Positions 15,334-24,971 of a stretch of 64,000 bases of DNA are shown here, one piece after another. The stretch lies in NCBI GenBank assembly GCA_017440965.1, contig JAFSGH010000018.1, forward strand, positions 29,473 to 93,472, given 5' to 3'. The notes beneath the pieces are model-generated. The model did not search any database. It was not told where the DNA came from and saw only the letters and a program-made list of their open reading frames with translations. The translations under genes and the position numbers were made by a program. Each line of letters begins with the position of its first letter. Positions within the stretch are counted from its first letter, which is position 1. Source of the DNA: Clostridia bacterium (GTDB taxonomy: Bacteria > Bacillota > Clostridia > Oscillospirales > Acutalibacteraceae).

Positions 15334-17580
15334 ATGATTCTTAAAGCTTTTATTACATTATTTAAGCCTTTTTTAATTCTTATCACATCTTTTGCAACCC
15401 TGATTTTCGGCTATGCATCATTCCTTGATGCCGATATTCTTGATACATTTTTTAACTGCTACCCTGTTTCGGCTCCTGCCGTTGAAAGTAACTGGAAAAA
15501 CACAGATAAAACTGTCCCCGAGGGTGATTTTTATGTAAGCACCAAGGGCTCGGATGAAAATAACGGCACAAAAGAAAGCCCCTTTGCCACAATAGAAAAG
15601 GCAATGGAGGCTGTAAGAAGCTATGACAAAAACCAAAAAACAGGTATCACTGTCTGCATTGAGGCCGGAGAATACAGAGTAAGCTCTCTCTCCTTCACTT
15701 CTTCAGACGGCGGAACTGCCGCCTGTCCCGTAACATACATAGGCTTTGGTGAGGGTGAAGTCATAATCAACGGCGGACTGAATATTTCTGCCGAGGATTT
15801 CAGCACATCCGATAAATATCCGTATATTTCTTCAAGACTCTCCGTTTCTGCAGACAAGGTGCTCGTAGCTGACCTAACAAAAGAGCCCTACAGTCTTTCT
15901 CAGCAGGATTGGGGCAAGCTTTATCCCATAGGAACATATAATACCGCTTCATCCTATAAGGGTGATACAACAGGCCCTATGTACTGTGAGCTCTTTGTAA
16001 ATGATGAAAGACAGACGCTTGCAAGATATCCCGATGAAGGCTTTATCTATACGGAAAAGGTATTGGCTACCGGTATAGATGATCCCATTCCCGATGAAAA
16101 CGGAGATCCCGCAACAGATACTTACCATATATCCCGTGAGCTTGCTTCAAAAATAGCAGGCTGGGAAAATCCTGAAGAGGTATGGATGTACGGCTACTGG
16201 AAATATGACTGGGCAGATGGCTCGTCCCCCATCGGCGAGTTCAATGAAGCAGAATGTACCCTCTCGCCCGAATACAGAAGCTATTACGGTACTAAAGAGG
16301 ATGCACCCTATTATTTCTACAACTGCCTTGAGGAGCTGACCGCACCGGGTGAATGGTATCTTGACAGAGAAAACGGTCTTCTTTGTGTCTATGCACCCGA
16401 AAATGAAGCCGCTGCAAAATATAGCTTATCTCTCAGCCTTTCCCCCGTGATCACCGTTAATGCAGATAATCTGGCTCTTAAAAATCTCACCGTGAAGGGT
16501 TCAAGAAGCAACGGCATCGAAATAAACGGAAGCAATAATACCGTAGAAAGCTGCAGAGTAATAAATGTAGCTTATACTGCAATTACCGTTAACGGCTCAG
16601 GCAATAAAATAATTCATAATGAAGCAGCCTATCTCGGCGGCGGCGGTATCTCACTCAGCGGCGGCGACACTGCAACACTTACACCGTCAGGCAATATAGC
16701 AGATAACAATCTTATCCATAACTGGGGCGAGGTATACCGTACATATCAGTTTGGTGTGGCACTCAACGGTACCGGCAATATCTGCTCTCACAATGAAATG
16801 TACAATGCTCCTCACGGTGCCGTGACCTACAGCGGAAATAACAATATGATCGAATATAATCTCATATATAATGTATGCCTTCTTTCAGACGATGCAGGTG
16901 CTGTGTATGCAGGAAGAAGCTGGACCTCATACGGAAACACAGTAAGATATAACTGTATACATTCCTTAGGCTCAGACGGGCACACTCCTGACGGAATATA
17001 CCTTGATGACGCTCTTTCGGGACAGAATGTTTACGGAAACCTTCTTGTGAACATTCCGAAATATGCAATTCATGCAGGCGGCGGCAGAGACAACAATATT
17101 CAGAACAATATCATTGTCAATGCAGGGGATCAGGCTATAAAGTATGATGACAGAGCCCGTGACGGTGCTCTCAATAACGGTTGGTTCAACGAGCATGTCA
17201 ATAAAGACAGCGGAGATATGTGGAAGGACCTTTATGCATCTCCCTATAAGAGTGAGATATGGCAGGAGGCATTCCCTCAGTATAAGGATTTCTCCGATGA
17301 TTTCTCAGACGGCGATAACCCCGGCTTTGTTCCTAATCCCGCAAACAGCATTGTCACAGGCAATGTTATCGTTGACCGTTCTGCGGCAGTCGGTGATTTT
17401 GCCGATGCTGTAAAAAAATTCAGCACGGTGGAAAACAACGACAACTACTCCCTTTTCCACACAGACCTCATATTCACCTGTGCAGATAAGGGTGATTACT
17501 CTCTCAGAAAATGCTCACCCGTATACAAAAATCTTCCCGACTTTAAGGACATCCCTCTTGATGAAATAGGAAGAAGATAA
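15334..17580 (+). CDS. Secreted right-handed beta-helix glycosidase/lyase-like protein (GH141-like)
   Basis: This is a 748-residue protein with a hydrophobic N-terminal signal/anchor (about 5-30). FYVSTKGSDENNGTKESPFA, followed by TIEKAMEAVR, is the usual opening of extracellular parallel beta-helix enzymes. Rungs rich in Asn then run from about 380 to 640 (NGIEINGSNNTVESCRVIN and repeats). An inserted beta-domain carries PGEWYLDRENGLLCVYAP, seen in GH141-type fucosidases/xylanases and relatives. I judge plant polysaccharide hydrolysis likely, but subfamily and substrate are uncertain. AAGGAG precedes the start. Confidence 0.65.
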   Translation: MILKAFITLFKPFLILITSFATLIFGYASFLDADILDTFFNCYPVSAPAVESNWKNTDKTVPEGDFYVSTKGSDENNGTKESPFATIEKAMEAVRSYDKNQKTGITVCIEAGEYRVSSLSFTSSDGGTAACPVTYIGFGEGEVIINGGLNISAEDFSTSDKYPYISSRLSVSADKVLVADLTKEPYSLSQQDWGKLYPIGTYNTASSYKGDTTGPMYCELFVNDERQTLARYPDEGFIYTEKVLATGIDDPIPDENGDPATDTYHISRELASKIAGWENPEEVWMYGYWKYDWADGSSPIGEFNEAECTLSPEYRSYYGTKEDAPYYFYNCLEELTAPGEWYLDRENGLLCVYAPENEAAAKYSLSLSLSPVITVNADNLALKNLTVKGSRSNGIEINGSNNTVESCRVINVAYTAITVNGSGNKIIHNEAAYLGGGGISLSGGDTATLTPSGNIADNNLIHNWGEVYRTYQFGVALNGTGNICSHNEMYNAPHGAVTYSGNNNMIEYNLIYNVCLLSDDAGAVYAGRSWTSYGNTVRYNCIHSLGSDGHTPDGIYLDDALSGQNVYGNLLVNIPKYAIHAGGGRDNNIQNNIIVNAGDQAIKYDDRARDGALNNGWFNEHVNKDSGDMWKDLYASPYKSEIWQEAFPQYKDFSDDFSDGDNPGFVPNPANSIVTGNVIVDRSAAVGDFADAVKKFSTVENNDNYSLFHTDLIFTCADKGDYSLRKCSPVYKNLPDFKDIPLDEIGRR

Positions 17581-17589
17581 AAATTTCCG

Positions 17590-17621
17590 CAGACTGCAGA
17601 GACTCCTGCAGTCTGTTTTTT
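17590..17621 (+). terminator. Terminator after the beta-helix gene
   Basis: CAGACTGCAG/CTGCAGTCTG form a 10-base stem (17590-17615) followed by TTTTTTC, ten bases after the stop codon. Confidence 0.9.
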
Positions 17622-17675
17622 CTTACGGCAGCCTTACATTATAAAAGATTGAACGAAAAATCTCTCTCAGACAAT

Positions 17676-17704
17676 TTGACATATCCGGGCTTATTTCTTA
17701 TAAT
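17676..17704 (+). promoter_or_regulatory. Perfect consensus sigma-A promoter
   Basis: TTGACA (17676-17681), exactly 17 bases, then TATAAT (17699-17704), about 35 bases before the histidine phosphatase start. Such a perfect match implies strong constitutive transcription. Confidence 0.9.
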
Positions 17705-17738
17705 AGTTATATTAATACTTTTAAAAGGAAGCAGCATT

Positions 17739-18440
17739 ATGGGAAAAAGCACACTCGTTCTTGAGCTTGAAATATATCTTATCCGCCACGGTCAGAGCAA
17801 TGCAAATGCAGGAATAAAGGTAAGAGAAGTACCGACTGTTAAGGATCTTGCTGATCCCGTGCTTTCGGAGCACGGAATATATCAGGCAGGTCTTCTCGGA
17901 GATCATCTTTCCGACATTCAGTTTGATGCAGTATATTCAAGTGCACTTTTAAGAGCAGAGAGAACTGCAACAGAAATCATCAACCGACAGAAGATAAGAC
18001 AGCCTCTGAGACTTCTTCCGCTTCTCACGGAAAACGGTATGGGCGAGGAATACAAGGGAGCACCTATGGAGGAAATACTCAGCATCAATCCCGATGCCGT
18101 ATTGGCACCCGATCTTCCCGAAAATACCCCTCTTATGTGCTATTCAGATAAAAATGATAATGAGGCACATTTTGAGAGAGCAAAAAAAACCGTAGAATAC
18201 CTGAGAGAGCATCATAAGCCGGGCGAAAAACTCTGTGTTGTTTCTCATGCGGCTTTTATCACTCATATAATATTCTACCTTATGAACTTAAGAGAGCTTC
18301 CTCTCTTTGATATCAATTTTACAAACACAGGTGTTACAAGGATACTTTTCTATAAGCCCGGCACAAACCCCTACGGAGATATAATTTTTGACTACATAAA
18401 CGATACCTCCCACCTGCCGAAAAACGCAGATACAAAATAA
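17739..18440 (+). CDS. Histidine phosphatase (phosphoglycerate mutase superfamily)
   Basis: This is a 233-residue protein. The catalytic LIRHGQSNANAG motif lies about 15 residues in; VYSSALLRAERTA, the acid ENGMGEEYKG and the second His in VVSHAAFITHII complete the fold. The family removes phosphate from small molecules or proteins through a phosphohistidine. The start at 17739 has AAAGGAAG and lies just downstream of the consensus promoter; the longer reading frame from 17649 would overlap that promoter. The gene stands alone and its substrate is unknown. Confidence 0.85.
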   Translation: MGKSTLVLELEIYLIRHGQSNANAGIKVREVPTVKDLADPVLSEHGIYQAGLLGDHLSDIQFDAVYSSALLRAERTATEIINRQKIRQPLRLLPLLTENGMGEEYKGAPMEEILSINPDAVLAPDLPENTPLMCYSDKNDNEAHFERAKKTVEYLREHHKPGEKLCVVSHAAFITHIIFYLMNLRELPLFDINFTNTGVTRILFYKPGTNPYGDIIFDYINDTSHLPKNADTK

Positions 18441-18510
18441 TATGCATCATCTGCTTTCCCCGGAGACGGGCATATGCTATTTCTTTACAGCAAAGATTAT
18501 TCTTCAAAAA

Positions 18511-18549
18511 AAACAGGCGTCTCACCGAAAAAAAGTGAGACGCCTGTTT
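18511..18549. terminator. Bidirectional terminator between convergent genes
   Basis: AAACAGGCGTCTCAC/GTGAGACGCCTGTTT form a 15-base stem with an A-rich loop, between the convergent phosphatase and AIM24 genes. Confidence 0.9.
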
Positions 18550-18581
18550 ATATATATCATATTAACAATACAAAAAACCTA

Positions 18582-19361
18582 TCAGAATGTTCTTGAGGCT
18601 CTGTCTACGGGAGCAAGAAGCACCTTTCCCGTTCCTCTGTATACATTTACAAGACCTTCGCCTGAGGCTGCCGAGCCGATAAGTGTCTTTCCTGAACGCT
18701 CAACAGTAAAGTTGAGAGAATTGCTCCAGGCAACAGCAAGACTGCCGTCAACCTTAAGCACATCATTCTGAAGTTCAATTTCAATAAGCTCCTCCTTGGG
18801 GCAGGCAGATTCTATTGCCAATATGCCCTTACCGTTGATGCTGAGATTGAAAAGACCTTCGTTTCCCGCAACGGCAGAGGAGAAATTGGAGCGCATTACT
18901 GCCTTATGCTGAAGAGAAGCATCACAGGCAAGGAACAGACCGTCGTCAAGAACAACTGAGCCGTTCCAGTTATCCGCATCAAGAAGAAGAATATATTTAT
19001 AGGTAGGCTCAAGCACAAGAATACCGTCACCCTTGTATTCAGGCTTGATTGCACTTTCACCGGTCACCTTTCCTCTCATAGCCTTTCCGAGAAGATCGCC
19101 TACACCCTTGACACCGGTTGTGGCATTCACATTTCCTACGCTCCACTGCATTGCACCTGCCTGACAAACGACACCGTTTGACTTGCTGAGATCGCACACC
19201 AGCTGTCTTTTACGGACATTCATCTCATTACAGAAATATGCCGTTGCCGCAGTTGAGGGAGAAACACTGAGATCTCTTACATACTCAATAACAGAAAACG
19301 GACCCTTTGTATCAAGTATTCTGATATCATCGTTGTTGAAAAAATTATTGATTTTGTACAT
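18582..19361 (-). CDS. AIM24 family protein
   Basis: This is a 259-residue beta-rich protein with the AIM24/TIGR00266 pattern: NVRKRQLVCDLSKSNGVVCQ, AGAMQWSVGNV, then GEGLFNLSI-type Gly-rich strands and a final GSAASGEGLVNVYRGTGKVL. The fold is related to tryptophan RNA-binding attenuators. Bacterial members are of unknown role. No signal peptide is present. It is probably expressed with the membrane protein encoded just upstream. Confidence 0.85.
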   Translation of the reverse strand: MYKINNFFNNDDIRILDTKGPFSVIEYVRDLSVSPSTAATAYFCNEMNVRKRQLVCDLSKSNGVVCQAGAMQWSVGNVNATTGVKGVGDLLGKAMRGKVTGESAIKPEYKGDGILVLEPTYKYILLLDADNWNGSVVLDDGLFLACDASLQHKAVMRSNFSSAVAGNEGLFNLSINGKGILAIESACPKEELIEIELQNDVLKVDGSLAVAWSNSLNFTVERSGKTLIGSAASGEGLVNVYRGTGKVLLAPVDRASRTF

Positions 19362-19385
19362 AGCATATCCTCTTTTCTGAATTTT

Positions 19386-19892
19386 TTATTTCTTATTTCT
19401 GTATCTTATAAGGGCAATGACGGAAGAAATTATACCTGCCAGCTGTGCGAAAATGGCGGTTGAGCCGAGAACGGCGTGATACACAGTCCACGAAAGCATA
19501 TTTCCCATTAGGAAAATGCGTATTCTCTGCTCCTTCTTCTGAAACATTGCCAGCATATAAAATATTGCTGCAACTATAGATAAAACATCTATGGGAGCAC
19601 TTATACCGATAGCTCCGCCCGCTACATATAAAGCGAGAAAGAGTATCTTTTCCCATGTTCTGACCTCTGTTTCCTTTTTATCGTGATACAGAGAAAATAT
19701 TATCTGAATAACGGCAACAAGATTTATTATTACACCTGAGCTGAAGGAATCAAGAAGAAGAATATTAAGTGCCGCAAGAATATTTACCGCGGCGGATACA
19801 AGAAGCATATGCTTTTTGTTCTTAAGCTGTAAGGTCAGTATTGCACCGATTGTTACTATTATGCCCAGTGCCTGACCGATATAATATGCCAT
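19386..19892 (-). CDS. YgjV-like inner membrane protein
   Basis: This is a 168-residue protein with about five to six hydrophobic segments (QALGIIVTIGAILTLQL, LLVSAAVNILAALNILLL, GVIINLVAVIQIIFSLY, and a C-terminal pair). Order and length match the YgjV family (Imp-YgjV). The function is not known. Its stop is about 25 bases before the AIM24 start, so the two form an operon. Confidence 0.7.
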   Translation of the reverse strand: MAYYIGQALGIIVTIGAILTLQLKNKKHMLLVSAAVNILAALNILLLDSFSSGVIINLVAVIQIIFSLYHDKKETEVRTWEKILFLALYVAGGAIGISAPIDVLSIVAAIFYMLAMFQKKEQRIRIFLMGNMLSWTVYHAVLGSTAIFAQLAGIISSVIALIRYRNKK

Positions 19893-20041
19893 AAAACGCT
19901 TTGTCTCCTGAGATAAGTAAATTTCCGCTTCAGAAAAATCTGTTTTTACAATAAAGGCCTACTCTTCATCATAAAAACGGGAAGCTTTCTTATCTCCTAT
20001 TCTATTTTATACTTAATATGTTGTCAACAAAAAAATGCACA

Positions 20042-20070
20042 TTGACAGAATGTCTGCTTATTGCTATACT
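20042..20070 (+). promoter_or_regulatory. Sigma-A promoter of the first GH16 gene
   Basis: TTGACA (20042-20047), 17 bases, TATACT (20065-20070), followed by AAGGAGG and the ATG at 20098. Confidence 0.85.
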
Positions 20071-20097
20071 AAAATCAAAATAAAAGGAGGAATTATT

Positions 20098-21000
20098 ATG
20101 TTCAGAGCACTTTTAAGAGCGATCGTTGCATTATTGATGATGATATCCCCCGCACTTCCCAATCAGATAGGACTTCCCGCTGAGCCCAACGGTCAGGCAC
20201 TTGAGCTTGACAGCAGATTTGAGCTCGTATGGGAGGACGAATTTGAAGGCGACAGCCTTGACAGAACAAAATGGCAGACCGAATGGTGGGTAACCGAAAG
20301 AAAAGGCGGCTACTGGCACGAGGATATGGTAAGCGTTGCAGACGGCAATCTTACAATTACAACTGCATATTTTGATGAACCCCTCGAGAACAAATATCTT
20401 GAAAAATGGGGCGACATAATAAACTTCAAGCCCTACAAGGAAGGCTGGTACACTGCCTGTATCTCAACTCAGGATCTTCACGAATTCAAATACGGATATT
20501 TTGAGATCAGCTGTATTCTTCCCAAGTCCACAGGTATGTGGTCCGCATTCTGGATGATGAACGGCGGCGTTGTGAATGAGGACGGCTCAGGTAAGGACGG
20601 AACAGAGGTCGATATTTTCGAATCCATGTTCTATAAGGACGAGATCTGGGGCTACGGAGACTGCGTTCAGACAGGTGTCATCTACGACGGCTATGGTGAA
20701 GCAAATGTAGGTGTCGGTCTCGGAAAATACTATGCCGAAAATCCCTATGAGGAATATAACACCTACGGTGTTGAATGGAACGAAAACGAATATATCTTCT
20801 ACATAAACGGCATTGAGACCTGCAGAACAAGTGCAGGCGGAGTAAGTCAGAATCCCGAATGGCTCCTTGTCTCCTGCGAGGTTGCAGGCGATAACGGTGT
20901 AGCCTGGGCAGACAGACACGGCACGGGCAAAATGAGCATGGAGCCCGGTGATACCGCAGAATTCATAGTTGATTACGTAAGAGTATATCAGTACAAATAA
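20098..21000 (+). CDS. GH16 endo-beta-glucanase-type glycosidase
   Basis: This is a 300-residue protein. The catalytic motif DGTEVDIFES supplies nucleophile E170, helper D172 and acid/base E175. The jelly-roll continues through YGVEWNENEYIFYINGIE and ends IVDYVRVYQYK, the standard GH16 close. A short hydrophobic N-terminus (LLRAIVALLMMISPALP) suggests export. GH16 enzymes cut beta-1,3-, beta-1,3/1,4-glucans, laminarin or related polymers; the exact linkage is open. It is a single-gene unit with its own promoter and terminator. A paralogue at 49114-49962 shares the same C-terminal sequence style but lacks the signal peptide. Confidence 0.9.
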   Translation: MFRALLRAIVALLMMISPALPNQIGLPAEPNGQALELDSRFELVWEDEFEGDSLDRTKWQTEWWVTERKGGYWHEDMVSVADGNLTITTAYFDEPLENKYLEKWGDIINFKPYKEGWYTACISTQDLHEFKYGYFEISCILPKSTGMWSAFWMMNGGVVNEDGSGKDGTEVDIFESMFYKDEIWGYGDCVQTGVIYDGYGEANVGVGLGKYYAENPYEEYNTYGVEWNENEYIFYINGIETCRTSAGGVSQNPEWLLVSCEVAGDNGVAWADRHGTGKMSMEPGDTAEFIVDYVRVYQYK

Positions 21001-21006
21001 TTGCTT

Positions 21007-21040
21007 CAGCCGATGCAGTACACACTGCATCGGCTGATTT
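21007..21040 (+). terminator. Terminator after the first GH16 gene
   Basis: CAGCCGATGCAG/CTGCATCGGCTG form a 12-base stem (21007-21036) followed by ATTTTCTTTT. Confidence 0.9.
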
Positions 21041-21119
21041 TCTTTTATCTGAAGCTTTTGCCGAAGCTATAAACTTCTGCTCCCCCCTGCATTGAAGAGG
21101 TATAGCTTTAATAATAGGT

Positions 21120-22229
21120 TCAGTTTCCCTTTCCGAGAGCCTCCGAAATATCCTTAAGCCTTCTGAAGGGCTGAAAAAGCTGCATACGGTTATCGCGGAA
21201 GGCAAGAAGCACCATTTCAATATCATTATTGCTGACTACTCCCATAGAGTCGCACATAACAAGGTTGTAGAATTTATCAGTTATCTTATAGGCATTTATC
21301 TCCTCATAGGCTTCGCTGTCAACACCTGTAAGACCGTCGGCTTTATCTTCATAAAGATCTCCCAAGCCCAATGCGTGTCCGAATTCGTGCTTTACCACAT
21401 GAGAAACCGTATATTCATCATTAAGTCTTTCATCGTCACCCTGAATATAAATTATCTTTCTTGAGTGCACAGACCACTTGCCGATACCTATATTTGCAAA
21501 TGAACGCCTTGCCTTAAAAATATTTCCCGCATGCTTTTTTGCTTCATCTGTGCCTATACGGTCTATCATCTTTTGTACTCCGTCAGCCATCTCACCGTCA
21601 AGACGGCAAATATATATGCTGTCATAAAGCCTTTTATCTTCAGTGATATTGATCGTTACCGTGACCTTCTGACCGCCGAAGACCTCATATTCGCCCTCCC
21701 ACATTCTGATTCCTCTTCTGACGGCACTGCAGAAGCATTCATATTCCTCATCCTCGCAGGCTGCAATAATGCTGAGGTTTACGCTGAGATAAAGAATATT
21801 TCTTCCGTTTTCATATTTAAGCACCGCATCCACGGGTGTAAGCACACCCTTACGGTCAATTTTTACAGACTTTCCGTCAAAGCCTATGAGAGGTCCCGTT
21901 ATGTCTTTTTCCGAATAGCGGTTGCGGAATTTTTCATAATAAAGCTTCTCGCAGTAATAATTCAGAAATGCCCTTGCCTGAACATATCCTCTGTGATGTG
22001 CGGTATACATAAGCCTCAAGGCATATTTTTCATTATCATATTTCAGAGAGCGAATAACTCCGTCAAGAAGAAGCTTTGCAACAAGATATGTAGCCTCCGC
22101 ATCTCCCAGCATCTGTGCTCTGATTATATGTGAAAGTCCTTCCAGACGCATAGGCTCTGTATTGTCTTTTCCGAAATAAAGCGTTTTTCCTTTTTCTCTG
22201 TAATATTCGGCAACAGAAAAATTTTCCAT
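21120..22229 (-). CDS. Sel1-type repeat protein with metzincin-like zinc protease domain
   Basis: This is a 369-residue protein without signal peptide or membrane helix. The N-terminal 100 residues are helical, with Sel1-like spacing (GDAEATYLVAKLLLDGV, then YALRLMYTAHHRGYVQA). The C-terminal part has HEFGHALGLGD at 281-291, the three-His zinc site of metzincins (HExxHxxGxxD), and VMCDSMG as a possible Met-turn. Most metzincins are secreted, so a cytosolic one is unusual. Substrate is unknown. It follows an MFS transporter gene by 25 bases and is probably co-transcribed. Confidence 0.65.
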   Translation of the reverse strand: MENFSVAEYYREKGKTLYFGKDNTEPMRLEGLSHIIRAQMLGDAEATYLVAKLLLDGVIRSLKYDNEKYALRLMYTAHHRGYVQARAFLNYYCEKLYYEKFRNRYSEKDITGPLIGFDGKSVKIDRKGVLTPVDAVLKYENGRNILYLSVNLSIIAACEDEEYECFCSAVRRGIRMWEGEYEVFGGQKVTVTINITEDKRLYDSIYICRLDGEMADGVQKMIDRIGTDEAKKHAGNIFKARRSFANIGIGKWSVHSRKIIYIQGDDERLNDEYTVSHVVKHEFGHALGLGDLYEDKADGLTGVDSEAYEEINAYKITDKFYNLVMCDSMGVVSNNDIEMVLLAFRDNRMQLFQPFRRLKDISEALGKGN

Positions 22230-22254
22230 AAAAGCTATTACCTTTCTTCTTTAA

Positions 22255-23694
22255 TTATTCCCATTCGTTACCTGTAACGGTGTTAAGATCTACACCTGTT
22301 GTATCGTGAGTCTTTTTCATCATAACTATAAGCGCCGCAATAAAGCCGGGAACTGCAAAGAAGAAGCAGATAGTACCTATGGCGGCATTGCCTAAGACGG
22401 TAACAAGCGGAATTCCAATAACATAGGAAAATGCTATTCCCGCACCCATTCCTATATATAAAGCTGAAAGGATCGAGGAACGAAGATTTGTAGGTGCAGA
22501 TTCGCTTACCATAAGGGCATTAAGATCCCCCGCTCCCCAATAAGAGCCGATACAGGCACCTGCAAAAAGACCTACGATAAATGTGGGAAGACCAAAGGAT
22601 GAGCCGAGTGTAAAGCCTAAAAATGTGAGAACACAGCAGACGGACATTATTATTGCCGCTTTCTTTCTTCCCAGCCAGTCACCGAATATACCTACAAAAA
22701 ACTGCATCACGGCACTGCCTATGGGGAAGAAAAACAAGGCTGATGTAACCTCATTAAGGCTTACCGTATTAAGTATCTCATCCGTTATCTCTCCGTAGCG
22801 TCCCGCATATCCGTAAGAGATTATGACCTGATAATACATAGTTATGATGTATCCGAGATTTGTAAGTCCGGAAACCACATAAAGCCAGCGAAGCTGCTTA
22901 TGCTTCCATACGAATTTCAGAGCATTGATGATACCGCCCTGAGCATTTTCCTGAGAATTCTTTTCCTTCTCCTCCTGCCTTTCCTCGTTTGTCATCTTAA
23001 GAAAACGAAGCCTTGAATCTATAAATGCATCTGTCTCTCTTGCAAAGATAAGTGCAATAAGAGAGGTAACAAGACCGATAACGGCAGGAACAAGGAAAAC
23101 TATTCTCCACTGAGACATATCCGTCATAAGTGCTCTTCTTAAAACGGGCACAAGCATGATTCCCATAGTAGCAAAGCTCTTTATGGCAAAATATATCCTT
23201 GCTCTGTGCTTTGAAGGAACGGACTCCATTATATATACGACCTGCATATCGTGAGGCACAAAAAACTGAATCATACAGGTGCCTATGACATATAACGGAA
23301 TATTATCAGAAACAAATACTATGAACATTGCCGTGCCGAGTCCTAAAGTGTTGATAAAAAGGAATTTTTTTCTTCCGAATCTATCCGAGAGCGGCTTATA
23401 GAATATGGCAAGTATCTGAAAGGGTATTGCTATCATACTGAGAGTGTCAAGAATACCGACACTGCTTTCACCGTATGAAGCCAGAAGACCGTTTGCGATC
23501 TCCGTCTTCATAAGAGGTCCTATCTGAGAGGCAACCTCATCGGTAAGATAAATAAGACTTATGATAAAAATAAGATACGGGATATAAAATCTTCCCTTGG
23601 GACGGCTTTTCTCCTTTTCCCACTTTTTTATCTCTTTTTCAACCTTAATTCTCTGCTTTTGTGCCTTTTCAGGCGGAAGTGCCTTTTCCTTCAT
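22255..23694 (-). CDS. MFS transporter
   Basis: This is a 479-residue protein with about twelve membrane segments in two halves. The cytoplasmic loop motif appears twice, as SDRFGRKKFLF and GDWLGRKKAA, typical of sugar/metabolite MFS carriers. The N-terminus is a charged, soluble stretch of about 35 residues, and a long charged loop (ERQEEKEKNSQE) links the halves. Conserved acidic residues in the first helix (YLTDEVASQIGP) may bind protons. Substrate is unknown, though the genome context favours a sugar or related metabolite. Confidence 0.8.
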   Translation of the reverse strand: MKEKALPPEKAQKQRIKVEKEIKKWEKEKSRPKGRFYIPYLIFIISLIYLTDEVASQIGPLMKTEIANGLLASYGESSVGILDTLSMIAIPFQILAIFYKPLSDRFGRKKFLFINTLGLGTAMFIVFVSDNIPLYVIGTCMIQFFVPHDMQVVYIMESVPSKHRARIYFAIKSFATMGIMLVPVLRRALMTDMSQWRIVFLVPAVIGLVTSLIALIFARETDAFIDSRLRFLKMTNEERQEEKEKNSQENAQGGIINALKFVWKHKQLRWLYVVSGLTNLGYIITMYYQVIISYGYAGRYGEITDEILNTVSLNEVTSALFFFPIGSAVMQFFVGIFGDWLGRKKAAIIMSVCCVLTFLGFTLGSSFGLPTFIVGLFAGACIGSYWGAGDLNALMVSESAPTNLRSSILSALYIGMGAGIAFSYVIGIPLVTVLGNAAIGTICFFFAVPGFIAALIVMMKKTHDTTGVDLNTVTGNEWE

Positions 23695-24027
23695 ATTTTT
23701 CTCCTCTTTACTCAGATTATCTGAATTTTATCACACTTTCTTTTATCTTTCAACCTGAAGAATACTTTTGCCTTTTTCCTTTTATAGGCAAATAAGCTGT
23801 TACATATTGCTACATTCGGGACTCGGCAAGATAAAGAAAAGAATACCCGCTCCGCCTCCGGAAATGAAAAAGATTCCGGTTCAAGACTCTGTTTGTTTTC
23901 AAGCAGCTCATTATGTTTGGCTCAAGCGGTATATTCATCTTAGCCTTCCTCTTTCTCGGAGACTCCCCTATGCTCTGCGGATCGTGCTTTTTTCATCCTT
24001 CATTTTTCTGTAAGCGGACTTGATTTA
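23695..24027. other. Intergenic region with no recognisable gene
   Basis: This stretch of about 330 bases has no credible ORF. A plus-strand frame at 23768-24013 lacks a ribosome site and homology features. The sequence is unusually GC-mixed and Ser/Leu-codon rich in several frames, as in a decayed gene. The MFS promoter should lie at its left edge. Confidence 0.4.
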
Positions 24028-24753
24028 TTACAGCATCCTTTCAAAAAACTCGGAAAGAGATGCTCTTATTACAAATTCAGCCTTGTCGTCATATGGAGTT
24101 GGAGAAAGATTAACTATTATCAGGTGCTTTCCCGAAAAATCTTCAACAAAGCCTGCCGCGGGAAATACCTTCAGCGATGTACCGCCCACTATCATAAGAT
24201 CGGACATATCGACGTGTTTTTTTGCAGAATAGAGAGAAAAGCCGTCAAGACTTTCTTCATAAAGCGTCACATCCGGTCTCAAAACTGAGCCGCAGGACGG
24301 ACAGCGTGGAATGCCGACACCTTTATTGATCAACTCTTCAGGATATGCTTTTTTGCAGCCCATACAGTAACACGAGGAGGTGGTTCCGTGAAGCTCAATA
24401 ACATTTCTGCTTCCTGCCGCCTGATGAAGTCCGTCGATATTCTGAGTAATTACAGCCTTGATGACACCCATAGCCTCAAGCTCTGCCAACGCCAGGTGTG
24501 TTTTATTGGGTTTTGCATCCGGGAAAACCATATTTTTTCTGTAGAAATCAAAGAATTTTTCAGGCTCCTTCATAAGGCAGGTGCGGCTGAGATAATACTC
24601 ATTCGAGGCATCCTTATAAAGACCGTCCGAGCTTCTGAAATCGGGAATTCCGCTTTCGGTGGATACTCCCGCACCGCCGAAGAACACAGCGTGCTCTGCC
24701 GAATAAAGAAGCTCCTTTATTCTTTCTGAATGCTTTAATTCAATTTCTGTCAT
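24028..24753 (-). CDS. cobB: Sir2-family NAD-dependent protein deacylase
   Basis: This is a 241-residue protein with the complete sirtuin set: GAGVSTESGIPDFRS (NAD site), TQNIDGLHQAAG, catalytic His in VIELHGTTSS, zinc ligands CxxC twice (CMGC and CPSC), GTSLKVFPAAGF and a final IVNLSPTPYD. It removes acetyl or other acyl groups from lysines using NAD. The start at 24753 has GGCGGTG in front; the alternative GTG at 24762 does not. It is a single gene with no clear operon partner. Confidence 0.92.
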   Translation of the reverse strand: MTEIELKHSERIKELLYSAEHAVFFGGAGVSTESGIPDFRSSDGLYKDASNEYYLSRTCLMKEPEKFFDFYRKNMVFPDAKPNKTHLALAELEAMGVIKAVITQNIDGLHQAAGSRNVIELHGTTSSCYCMGCKKAYPEELINKGVGIPRCPSCGSVLRPDVTLYEESLDGFSLYSAKKHVDMSDLMIVGGTSLKVFPAAGFVEDFSGKHLIIVNLSPTPYDDKAEFVIRASLSEFFERML

Positions 24754-24971
24754 ATTTTTCACCGCCGTAAAAAAATTAATAATATTATATCTGTAAAATC
24801 AGAATAAATCAACTCCTGCAAGGCAGTCAGCAAAAGACCTTGGCGCTAAATACAAATCCCGCCTCTGCAAAAAGAAGCGGGATATCTGCTTACAGCGTAT
24901 TTACATGTTCCTGCATAAAGGGAAGATTCATTATTTCATTCACGAGAGCCATCAGAAACAAACAGATACAA

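Noticed and set aside
23768-24013. 81-codon plus-strand ORF in the gap before the Sir2 gene
   Set aside because: It has no ribosome site or recognisable domain; the gap is better described as non-coding or decayed.
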